From an uncultured Bacilli bacterium (GTDB lineage: Bacteria; Bacillota_I; Bacilli_A; RF39; UBA660), in contig CANRGQ010000042.1 of NCBI GenBank assembly GCA_947630195.1, positions 1-11,048 on the forward strand: a stretch of DNA of 11,048 bases, read 5' to 3'. Below the pieces are notes generated by a model, which saw only the letters and a program-made list of their open reading frames with translations, was not told the DNA's origin and made no database searches. Made by a program: the position numbers and the translations under genes. Numbering within the stretch: position 1 is the stretch's first letter; each line of letters starts with the position of its first letter. This document shows positions 5,330 through 11,048 of this stretch, piece by piece.

Positions 5330-5838
5330 TTTAACCTCTTTATACCTTCATTATCACTATAAAACAAATATTTAGTTACCGGTAAACCATTTAGAGCATT
5401 AAAAGCAAATGAGTATGATCCTAGTTCTTCATGCACAAATAAGTCTATTCCTTTAAATGGAACTAATTTTACCGCCATTGGGGTATTTTTAATTAGATAA
5501 TCTTCTAAGATATTTAAACCTTCTAAATGATTATTTAAAACATTATCATACCCGGGAATAATGGCGTATTCAATGGTTATTTCTTTATCAATCGTAAAAT
5601 AGGTCATCATCTCATCTAAAATATCTAAAAGTTTAGAGGAACTTGCATGACCTACAATACCAAGTTTATGTTTTCGGTCATAAAAAACAATGCCATAACA
5701 AGTTGCTAAAGCTACAGTTCCCACAATTGGTTTATCACTTGTGGAGGCCACTATCTCATTCATGTAGGCAATTTGGGCTTTCTTTTTTAAAGCTAGTTCT
5801 AAAGTTTGTAAATTATCCTTTAAATTATTTTCTTCCAT
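5326..5838 (-). CDS. CheD-like small protein (possible glutamine deamidase fold)
   Basis: 170 residues from the ATG at 5838; an in-frame ATG at 5856 lies inside the promoter and is less likely. There is no obvious named family, but TVALATC (41-47) and the following stretch FYDRKHKLGIVGH repeat the CheD active-site layout: T41, C47, H64 have the same 6- and 17-residue spacing as the Thr-Cys-His triad of Thermotoga CheD (TLGLGSC...H), with the D, K and G between them also kept. The C-terminal half (NILEDYLIK..., then PFKGIDLFV) could match the rest of that fold. CheD deamidates glutamines on chemoreceptors; no chemotaxis gene is here. The gene runs into the PHP-domain gene with an ATGA overlap. 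Treat the function as a hypothesis. Confidence 0.6.
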   Translation of the reverse strand: MEENNLKDNLQTLELALKKKAQIAYMNEIVASTSDKPIVGTVALATCYGIVFYDRKHKLGIVGHASSSKLLDILDEMMTYFTIDKEITIEYAIIPGYDNVLNNHLEGLNILEDYLIKNTPMAVKLVPFKGIDLFVHEELGSYSFAFNALNGLPVTKYLFYSDNEGIKRLK

Positions 5839-5844
5839 AACCCA

Positions 5845-5853
5845 ATTATAACA
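5845..5853 (-). promoter_or_regulatory. Extended -10 promoter giving a leaderless CheD-like gene
   Basis: TGT-TATAAT on the minus strand (5853-5845), followed by six bases and ATG at 5838, so transcription should start at the A of the ATG. No ribosome site exists. The geometry equals that of the XRE gene at 119-131. The -35 is poor, as is usual with an extended -10. Confidence 0.55.
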
Positions 5854-5880
5854 CATTTTCTTTTATTATTCTTTAATTAT

Positions 5881-5889
5881 TGTTATAAT
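5881..5889 (+). promoter_or_regulatory. Promoter of the queuosine salvage gene
   Basis: TGT-TATAAT (5881-5889), an extended -10, facing away from the CheD-like promoter about 30 bases away. The transcript would start near 5896, just at the AAAGGTGGG ribosome site (5897-5905). The -35 is weak. Confidence 0.5.
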
Positions 5890-5910
5890 AATTTAGAAAG
5901 GTGGGATAAA

Positions 5911-6858
5911 ATGCTTACGCATGAAGATATTATAAACAGTATCAAAAGGGTTTGTGATAAGTCTACTCATGTCCATATTAATAAAGATAAAATTAAAGAA
6001 GCCCATGTCTATTTCCAAGGCTTTCAAAAAGAATGGCTTCCAAATGATAAATTGGGAATTAATAATTTTAAAGTTGAAGATAAAATTAAATATTTAATTA
6101 TATGTGAATCTTTAAATTTTTGTTTTTGGGATACTCCTATAAAATGGAAAATAGAATATCAAAATGTTTGGTATTCCGGTTCTTATGCCTTATTTTTTAG
6201 TATAACTAAAGCCTTACAAAATGGTTATGATTTACTAAATCCAGAATACTTAGAAAAAATAGATATAAATACAATAGATGAAATATTTAAAGGCACTACT
6301 AGTATTCCGATGTTAGAAGAAAGACTTAGTATTTTAAAAGAATTAGCAAATGAATTTAAAACATTTAATTATGAAGACTTTCTAAATGTTCATAGTGATA
6401 TCGAACTCTTAAATAAAATTATAACTAATTTTTCTAATTTTAAAGATATTAGTATTTATAAAGGTGATAAGGTTTATTTCTTTAAAAGAGCTATGTTACT
6501 CGTGGGAGATCTTCTTTCTAATGTCGAAGAAATAAAAAATAATATTTTAAATAATGATAATATGCTCGCTTGTGCTGATTATAAAATACCCCAAGTGTTA
6601 AGACATTTAGGCATTCTAGAATATAGTGAAGATTTAAAAGAACTTATAGATAATAAAAAAGAAGTAATTCATGATAGTGAAGAAGAAATCGAAATAAGAG
6701 CGGGTATGCTTTATGCGATTGAACTCATTAAAAAAGAGTTAGAGGATAAAAACATCCATCTAAACTCTAGTGAAATTGATAACTCTTTATGGCTTTTAAG
6801 TAAAAATCCCGACTTTAAAGAACATCCGCATCACTTAACAAGAACCATTTATTATTAA
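5911..6858 (+). CDS. Queuosine 5'-phosphate N-glycosylase/hydrolase (DUF2419, QNG1 family)
   Basis: 315 residues, full length. Motifs match the Q-salvage family (human C9orf64/QNG1): LNFCFWDTP near 68-76 with W-K-I-E after it, WYSGSYALF near 87-95, SIPMLEERL at 131-139, KVYFFKRAMLLVGD at 187-200, ADYKIPQVLRHLG at 222-234 with the probable catalytic D223, EIEIRAGMLYAIELI at 259-273, and the C-terminal HHLTRTIYY. The enzyme releases queuine from queuosine nucleotide so the base can be reinserted into tRNA by a transglycosylase. In a gut organism this means scavenging of queuine or its nucleotides from diet or neighbours. Ribosome site AAAGGTGGG. Its stop overlaps that of the convergent NTP pyrophosphohydrolase gene by four bases. 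No tgt or que gene is in view. Confidence 0.9.
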   Translation: MLTHEDIINSIKRVCDKSTHVHINKDKIKEAHVYFQGFQKEWLPNDKLGINNFKVEDKIKYLIICESLNFCFWDTPIKWKIEYQNVWYSGSYALFFSITKALQNGYDLLNPEYLEKIDINTIDEIFKGTTSIPMLEERLSILKELANEFKTFNYEDFLNVHSDIELLNKIITNFSNFKDISIYKGDKVYFFKRAMLLVGDLLSNVEEIKNNILNNDNMLACADYKIPQVLRHLGILEYSEDLKELIDNKKEVIHDSEEEIEIRAGMLYAIELIKKELEDKNIHLNSSEIDNSLWLLSKNPDFKEHPHHLTRTIYY

Positions 6859-7181
6859 TCTTCTTCGACTTTTTCTAAAAATATTTTCTTATCAAATGCT
6901 CCTTTCTTGGAGCTTTTTTCATGACCTTTTTTGATAATATCTTTTAAAGTAACATTTTCTAACATTCCTAAATATTTAATAACTTCCATTAAATCCGCAA
7001 GTTCTTCTACTCTATCCATTCCCCTCGCCGATAATACTTCTTTCATTTCTTCTTCTAACTTTTTTTCTAGTTCTAATTTGTATTCTTCATCATCTAATAC
7101 TCTTGTATAAGGAATACCTTTATTACTTTTTATAATTTCCGGTATCTTATCTCTTACTAATTTATTATATATCTTTTCCAT
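6855..7181 (-). CDS. MazG-like / phosphoribosyl-ATP pyrophosphohydrolase-like house-cleaning enzyme
   Basis: 108 residues of the all-alpha NTP pyrophosphatase superfamily, in the group that begins YNKLVRDKIPEII (5-17). The metal-binding pairs are EEMKE (44-48) and EELAD (59-63), as expected for Mg2+ coordination. The family hydrolyses nucleoside triphosphates, often non-canonical ones, to monophosphate and pyrophosphate; the exact substrate is not visible. It overlaps the 3' end of the membrane protein gene upstream by 17 bases and has only a weak ribosome site, so it is probably coupled to it. Its 3' end overlaps the convergent queuosine gene by four bases. Confidence 0.85.
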   Translation of the reverse strand: MEKIYNKLVRDKIPEIIKSNKGIPYTRVLDDEEYKLELEKKLEEEMKEVLSARGMDRVEELADLMEVIKYLGMLENVTLKDIIKKGHEKSSKKGAFDKKIFLEKVEED

Positions 7182-7839
7182 TTTCGACTTTTTCTTTCTT
7201 TTTTAATATTTTAAATTTCGGATAAGAATCTTTAATATGCCGATAAAGAACCGTATTATTTTCTAACCATTCACTAACCTTCTTCTTAATAGCTTCGGTA
7301 TTATCTTTATGATGTTTTTTAATTTCCCCTTTAATTTTATTCATAATATTAAATGAAACAGCATTATCTACTATATAAATAACGAGTAAAATAATGGTTA
7401 GAATAAATCTTACTTTAGGACTAATCATATTAACTAATTTCATGAAAAAAGGATTAATAAAGTAAACAATCGAAGTTCCTAATATACCAAAAGGTATCAT
7501 GGTTTCTAAACAAATACGTCCATTAATATTAAATTTTCTCTTAGAATAATCCCACCACCGAGCTTTAAATAATTTTTCCATAATATAAGATGTAAAATAT
7601 TCTAACACGGAACAAATTAAAATAGATTTTAGAAATACCCCTAGAAAATCTTTCGTATCCGTACCAATTAAAAGTAATATCCCAATAACCCCATAGCCAT
7701 ATATAGGACATATTGGCCCAATTAAAAAGCCCCGATTAACAAATCTTTTTAATTCAAATAATTTACAAATTACCTCCATTAACCATCCTAAAAAAGAATA
7801 AATGATAAATAAAAGAAAATATGTTGTAAAAGTTTCCAT
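7165..7839 (-). CDS. DUF1113-family membrane protein (putative ABC-transporter permease)
   Basis: 224 residues from the ATG at 7839, chosen because AAGAGGTGGAG stands directly upstream. A longer frame to 7950 would run through the terminator of the ATPase gene and is rejected. Five to six membrane segments: FTTYFLLFIIYSFLGWLMEV at the start, then NRGFLIGPICPIYGYGVIG (the family signature) and three further hydrophobic stretches to about residue 170. The last 50 residues are basic and cytoplasmic. The family is annotated as putative ABC permease (CmpB-like) with little experimental support; no ATPase partner of the transporter type is nearby. The next gene starts inside its 3' end. Confidence 0.8.
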   Translation of the reverse strand: METFTTYFLLFIIYSFLGWLMEVICKLFELKRFVNRGFLIGPICPIYGYGVIGILLLIGTDTKDFLGVFLKSILICSVLEYFTSYIMEKLFKARWWDYSKRKFNINGRICLETMIPFGILGTSIVYFINPFFMKLVNMISPKVRFILTIILLVIYIVDNAVSFNIMNKIKGEIKKHHKDNTEAIKKKVSEWLENNTVLYRHIKDSYPKFKILKKKEKVENGKDI

Positions 7840-7864
7840 ACTCCACCTCTTTAAATATAAATTT

Positions 7865-7873
7865 ATTATATCA
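7865..7873 (-). promoter_or_regulatory. Promoter of the DUF1113 gene
   Basis: Extended -10 TGA-TATAAT on the minus strand (7873-7865), start near 7858 and leader of about 18 bases. TTGACC at 7883-7878 is too close to serve as its -35, but could serve TATATT at 7859-7854 with an 18-base spacer. Either way the promoter begins in the T run of the preceding terminator. Confidence 0.45.
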
Positions 7874-7881
7874 CAGAGGTC

Positions 7882-7910
7882 AAAAAAATAGTATGCTTTT
7901 TGCATACTAT
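7882..7910 (-). terminator. Rho-independent terminator of the AAA+ ATPase gene
   Basis: On the minus strand ATAGTATGC, loop AAAAA, GCATACTAT, then TTTTTT. A perfect 9-bp stem with T tail. The gene's TAG stop (7909-7907) is in the left arm. Confidence 0.85.
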
Positions 7911-8857
7911 AAATATAATCTTCTTCTTTTTTCATCACCCATATTAGCAAATCCTAAAGCAGGATCTGGATTTAGAGCTTCCTCTAATACTTGGGTATTT
8001 CTATCTATATCTCTTAAATCTAAATTAGAATAAGTATTAAAGATAATACTTTTCATTTTCCTAATATTTCCTTTAGTACCTTTAATTAACATATCCAAAG
8101 CATCATCAGTTAATAATTTATCAATACCAAAGATATCTATTTGTTTACTATTAAAAACATGATTATATATTAAATAACGATTTATTATATTAATAATAGT
8201 ATCTTTATCATAACTTACTTCTACTACATTACCTAAATTTAATAAATAATCAGGATTATTTTCACTAGATACGGTCATAATTATATTAAAATAATCTTTA
8301 AAGTTATCAAAAATTATTTTTTGATATAAAGCATCATTAGGTTTAGCCTTATCAAAATCATCAAATACTAATGTTAACTCTGGCATTTGAATACTCATTA
8401 AGATATCATAAAAATTACTTAATAACCCTTCTTTAGCCACACTTAATATTTCTCTACTTTCTTTAGATAAAACAGTATAAAATGAACCCATTTGAACATA
8501 TACTCTTGTTAAATCAATTATCGTTTTTACTCTTTTACTCATAAAATAGAATTTTGTCTTATATAATTTAGCATCTGTTTTTTCAATATGATTAATAATA
8601 GAATCAATTACTAAGGCAACATAATAAGCCTCAAGCATTTCTTTATTACCTAAAGCAAAAGCATTATTAGCACTTAAAGTTGCATCAATATAATTTTCAT
8701 TATGTTTAACTAAATAATCTAAAATAGTAGATTTACCACTTCCAGGTTTACCCACTAAAAAGGTAGTCCCTTTACTATCTTTTAGACTATTAACTTTTTC
8801 CATTATCGGTTTTTGATAAATAATATTTCTTTCATTAATATCTATCAATCCAATCAT
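7907..8857 (-). CDS. AAA+ ATPase, Orc1/Cdc6- or STAND-like, function unknown
   Basis: 316 residues. Walker A GKPGSGKST at 36-44, Walker B LTLVFDDFD at 161-169 with D166/D167, a sensor-1-like TVSSEN at 195-200, and a sensor-2-like GNIRKM at 263-268 in the helical lid. This is the layout of small AAA+ proteins of the Orc1/Cdc6 and STAND groups; no membrane segment or extra enzymatic domain is seen, so it may load or remodel a partner that is not in view. The ribosome site AAAGGGG touches the ATG at 8857; a TTG three codons later (8848) would have the better nine-base spacing, so the true start may be there. It has its own promoter and terminator and is a single-gene unit. Confidence 0.75.
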   Translation of the reverse strand: MIGLIDINERNIIYQKPIMEKVNSLKDSKGTTFLVGKPGSGKSTILDYLVKHNENYIDATLSANNAFALGNKEMLEAYYVALVIDSIINHIEKTDAKLYKTKFYFMSKRVKTIIDLTRVYVQMGSFYTVLSKESREILSVAKEGLLSNFYDILMSIQMPELTLVFDDFDKAKPNDALYQKIIFDNFKDYFNIIMTVSSENNPDYLLNLGNVVEVSYDKDTIINIINRYLIYNHVFNSKQIDIFGIDKLLTDDALDMLIKGTKGNIRKMKSIIFNTYSNLDLRDIDRNTQVLEEALNPDPALGFANMGDEKRRRLYL

Positions 8858-8877
8858 CCCCTTTAACTTGAGACTAT

Positions 8878-8906
8878 ATTATACACTATATGACAATATT
8901 TGTAAA
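8878..8906 (-). promoter_or_regulatory. Promoter of the AAA+ ATPase gene
   Basis: Minus strand: TTTACA (8906-8901), 17 bases, TATAAT (8883-8878); start near 8871, leader about 14 bases holding the ribosome site. The 8-bp palindrome AAGTACTT (8905-8912) overlaps the upstream edge of the -35. Confidence 0.7.
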
Positions 8907-8949
8907 GTACTTTGACTTAAGTTTACTTATTTCGGGTTATAGTTCAAAT

Positions 8950-8992
8950 TTAGGCGTTAGTTACTAATTTTCAAAATAGTTACCATTAGGCG
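8950..8992. repeat. Mirror-ordered short direct repeats after the surface protein gene
   Basis: TTAGGCG (8950-8956), TAGTTAC (8958-8964), TAGTTAC (8977-8983), TTAGGCG (8986-8992): two direct-repeat pairs in mirrored order, directly downstream of the surface protein stop. No strong hairpin or T run follows, so it is not a clear terminator. Role unknown. Confidence 0.4.
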
Positions 8993-8995
8993 ATA

Positions 8996-10186
8996 TTATG
9001 CATTACTTAAACTTGTTATTACGTACGGACTAGATTCTGTTCCATTACCCACGAGTCCTATCTCGGACGTCAGATAGAAGACCGGGCGAACCGCATACGT
9101 AAAGTCCACACGGCTGCTGCTCACTTGGCCCTCCGACTGCACATAGAACGCCCAATAAGTACCGGTCAGGCCTTCCCTTGTCATCGTCCATTCTAATGTA
9201 GTACTATATGTTGATGTTTTTCCGCTCATTGTGTTGGTAATATGAAGCCAACTATTGGTGTTTGAACCATAACCCCATGAATTATAATAATCACTTGCGT
9301 ACATTAATCCTATTTGATATTGTCCTGTTGTAGCTGTCTTTGCTTCTGCTCCACTTGATGTTGCATTTCTTCTGTCACCTTTCCACCATTTCACTGCCGG
9401 TATTATTCCTTTTATTCCTGCGTCTAAAAAACTTCCTCCATTTATGGCTTTCCTTACTGTATTATTGTTATTATCCCAATCTATATTTGTTCGATAATCA
9501 CTCGACCAGGCTTGGCTTGTACTTGATGGTATTACCTTTATCACTTTTAACATGCCTTTTTCTAATCCTAAAGTACTTGCTTCTGTTCCGTCGCTTACTC
9601 CTATTATTCTGTATAGATATTTGTTACTTTCGGCACTTCCACATGTATCTGGATTAAGTGGTCCTCCTATACATACAAAGTTATTTGTTACTTGGTCTTT
9701 TGTTCCTTTAAATCTATATAATCCTTCTACTGCTGTTCTATTTCCTTTATTTCCTCCTCCATAATATGTTCCTCCTTGATTATCTAGTACTTCTAAAGCT
9801 GGTCTTCCTTTTCCAAAATATAATGTACAGTATATAGTTTGTTTTGTTTTAATGTGGGCTGTGTATGTTGTTTCATCAAATGTTAAAACATTTTTACTTG
9901 GAACGCTTACTCCTTCACTATCTGTACATTCTGTTCCAACATAAGTGTATTTTGCTTTATCTGGCCAACTACTTCTATCTTCTGCTTCGTACCATTCAAA
10001 GTCATTTTCTCCTCCACTTTGAATCATTATAGCGAGTGATTTATCTTTTTCTTTAAATACATCTATTGTTTTGATATCCTCTAAAACTTTAGAATTTTTA
10101 GAATTATTAAAATAAACATAAAATTCAAATATAACACTTATTGTTAAAACTATTACTAAAACATTTAATATTATTTTCTTCTTCAT
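8996..10186 (-). CDS. Membrane-anchored surface protein with hypervariable-type C-terminus
   Basis: 396 residues. A basic N-terminus and hydrophobic segment (4-25) form a signal anchor, and the rest should lie outside the cell. Residues 50-125 are a small beta-rich module with one Cys pair (C87, C120) that resembles the modules of the upstream gene product. Another Cys pair (C172, C182) follows. The part from about 185 to 390 fits the lectin-like domain common in surface proteins of gut Bacilli, with IGLMYASDYYNSW (292-304), LEWTMTR (331-337), AFYV (346-349) and YAVRPVFYL (364-372). The DNA for residues about 337-378 is much richer in GC than the rest of the gene. The ATG follows AAGGAG by nine bases; 13 bases separate it from the upstream gene's stop. 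Ligand unknown. Confidence 0.75.
   Translation of the reverse strand: MKKKIILNVLVIVLTISVIFEFYVYFNNSKNSKVLEDIKTIDVFKEKDKSLAIMIQSGGENDFEWYEAEDRSSWPDKAKYTYVGTECTDSEGVSVPSKNVLTFDETTYTAHIKTKQTIYCTLYFGKGRPALEVLDNQGGTYYGGGNKGNRTAVEGLYRFKGTKDQVTNNFVCIGGPLNPDTCGSAESNKYLYRIIGVSDGTEASTLGLEKGMLKVIKVIPSSTSQAWSSDYRTNIDWDNNNNTVRKAINGGSFLDAGIKGIIPAVKWWKGDRRNATSSGAEAKTATTGQYQIGLMYASDYYNSWGYGSNTNSWLHITNTMSGKTSTYSTTLEWTMTREGLTGTYWAFYVQSEGQVSSSRVDFTYAVRPVFYLTSEIGLVGNGTESSPYVITSLSNA
9045..9185 (-). other. GC-rich variable-region-like segment (possible DGR target)
   Basis: About 57% GC over about 130 bases by hand count, in a window otherwise near 30%. Leucine is CTG/CTC here but TTA elsewhere in the gene. Between fixed residues the codons are CAG, GAG, CAA, AGC, AGC, AGC, CGT and GAC, which are all reachable from AAN codons by changing adenines only. 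Fixed residues follow in VRPVFYL. This is the pattern of the variable repeat of diversity-generating retroelements, whose variable part ends a C-type-lectin-like domain. No template repeat or reverse transcriptase is in the window. Confidence 0.55.
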
Positions 10187-10199
10187 TATCTTTCACTCC

Positions 10200-11013
10200 T
10201 TATTTAAAATATGCATAACAGGTATTTGGTCCAGTAGTGTCTATTGTAAATCCTGTTTCATCCGTATATCCTATATTTGTTGCTACTTTATTATTTGAAC
10301 ATTTATATCCTACATATGTCTTTCCTGTTGGTATGGTACTAGACATCTTGTATTTATTACCTTCATATTCTCTATCACCACTTGAATCTTGAATATAAGC
10401 ATATACTATAACATCGGATATCTTATCTCGATCATAATATAATCGACATACTATTTGATTTGGTTTAGTTTCCGATACTGTTACATCTACTGTTCCATCT
10501 TCACTTATTGTATAATCCGGATTATATGTTGTTCCTTCTTGATTATTCTTTGGATAACAATTAGATATATCTTGATTTAAAGTAAATCCTGTTACTGGTA
10601 CTTCTTTATTCTCTTTATATTTTTTTGGATTATCAGGCATTTGAGTATACCATATTATATTAACATCGGTACTTTTACCACTTAATGGACCTTCTTTTAC
10701 TGTTTCTCCTTCTCCAGCAAAGTTGCCTACTTTTGAAGTAAATATTGGAACTGGTTCCATCTCATAATTATAATAAGCATGAGTTTGATTTAAATATAAT
10801 AAAGTCACTAAAAAAACTACACATATAACTATGTATATTATTTTAAAATTTAATTTTTCTTTTATATTATAAAGTTTATCTTTTAAGTTATTAAATGGTA
10901 TGAATACTAAAGATATTAGGTTGTTACAATAACCCCCCCCCGATTTGGGTATTTAGAACTACTAATGTAAGTATTGCTACATATAAAACTATTCTTTTAA
11001 TTTCTTTCTTCAT
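10200..11013 (-). pseudogene. Surface protein gene with a G-tract frameshift (possibly phase-variable)
   Basis: ATG at 11013 has a good ribosome site (AAGAGGT, eight bases). The frame encodes MKKEIKRIVLYVAILTLVV and onward to NTQI, then meets nine G (10941-10933) and stops at 10926-10924 after 29 residues. From just after the tract a second frame is open for 41 codons to the GTG at 10808 and then to the TAA at 10200-10202. Eight or eleven G would fuse both into one 270-residue protein. Its parts: hydrophobic segment 8-22, second membrane helix 58-74 (IIYIVICVVFLVTLLYL), then an outer region with Cys-containing beta modules (NQIVCRLYYD; KTYVGYKC...NTCYAYFK) like the one in the next gene. The GTG at 10808 lacks a ribosome site. 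Either the assembly miscounts G or the gene is switched off in this template. Confidence 0.65.
10933..10941. repeat. C9/G9 homopolymer tract in a coding region
   Basis: Nine C on the plus strand (nine G in the coding strand) in a very AT-rich neighbourhood, 24 codons after the start codon. Long G or C runs are prone to slipped-strand mispairing and are classic phase-variation elements. Confidence 0.9.
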
Positions 11014-11048
11014 ACTCTTTTACCTCTTTTATATTATTAATTATTTAT

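Noticed and set aside
5643..5840. Plus-strand frame opposite the CheD-like gene
   Set aside because: Shadow of the minus-strand gene, with no ribosome site and an unlikely composition.
7840..7950. N-terminal extension of the DUF1113 protein to 7950
   Set aside because: It would read through the ATPase terminator; a strong ribosome site stands at the ATG at 7839 where the conserved family sequence begins.
8858..8995. Template repeat for the putative variable region in the gap downstream of the surface gene
   Set aside because: I looked for a GC-rich, AAC-rich copy of the segment here and in the rest of the window and saw none; the gap is AT-rich and unrelated.
9340..9764. Two plus-strand frames opposite the surface protein gene
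   Set aside because: Low-complexity Leu/Pro-rich readings of the antisense strand with no start signals.
10200..10808. Taking GTG at 10808 as the true start of the upstream surface protein
   Set aside because: It has no ribosome site, falls in the middle of a membrane helix, and the frame continues upstream to the G tract and a well-formed ATG start.
1..11048. CRISPR arrays, tRNA or rRNA genes, insertion sequences, replication origin
   Set aside because: No regularly spaced repeats, cloverleaf-like segments with CCA ends, transposase-like frames or DnaA-box clusters were seen.

Overview
This is an AT-rich window from a Gram-positive-type bacterium. Strong AGGAGG-like ribosome sites, Shine-Dalgarno-poor leaderless genes, sigma-A promoters (TTGACA/TATAAT, often with an extended TGn -10) and gene families typical of the Bacillota suggest an uncultured gut member of the Bacilli (RF39 / Erysipelotrichales-like). 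That placement is inference. TGA acts as a stop and tryptophan is TGG, so the Mycoplasma code is not in use.

Left part (1-1412): an accessory patch. It holds the tail of an unidentified reading frame, a leaderless XRE-type regulator with an inverted repeat over its -35, and two related small loci. The better one (1081-1411) looks like a complete type I toxin-antitoxin module: a 27-residue hydrophobic peptide with a strong ribosome site, a convergent antisense RNA promoter at its 3' end, a bidirectional terminator between them, and 5' and 3' mRNA segments that can pair. A diverged relative (415-662) keeps a homologous peptide and the antisense promoter but has lost the 5' part; its ATG overlaps the regulator's TGA stop. 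A small broken gene lies between them.

Middle part (1415-8906): mostly housekeeping and salvage genes. On the minus strand, in transcription order: an AAA+ ATPase; a DUF1113-type membrane protein overlapping a MazG-like NTP pyrophosphohydrolase; a CheD-like small protein overlapping a PHP-domain phosphoesterase, followed by a GrpB-family nucleotidyltransferase-like protein; a GtrA membrane protein; and an acyl-CoA synthetase-like enzyme. On the plus strand, divergent from the CheD-like gene, is a queuosine-salvage glycosylase (DUF2419/QNG1 family).

Right part (8996-11013): a two-gene operon of membrane-anchored surface proteins, read on the minus strand. The upstream gene is interrupted by a run of nine G that puts it out of frame; eight or eleven G would restore one 270-codon frame, which suggests phase variation. 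The downstream gene ends in a GC-rich patch, about 57% GC by hand count, with codons unlike the rest of the gene. There, AGC, GAC, GAG, CAG, CAA and CGT codons alternate with fixed residues before a VRPVFYL motif. This resembles the variable region of a diversity-generating retroelement target; no reverse transcriptase or template repeat is in the window. The two most interesting items are this doubly diversifiable surface operon and the duplicated antisense-RNA toxin loci.
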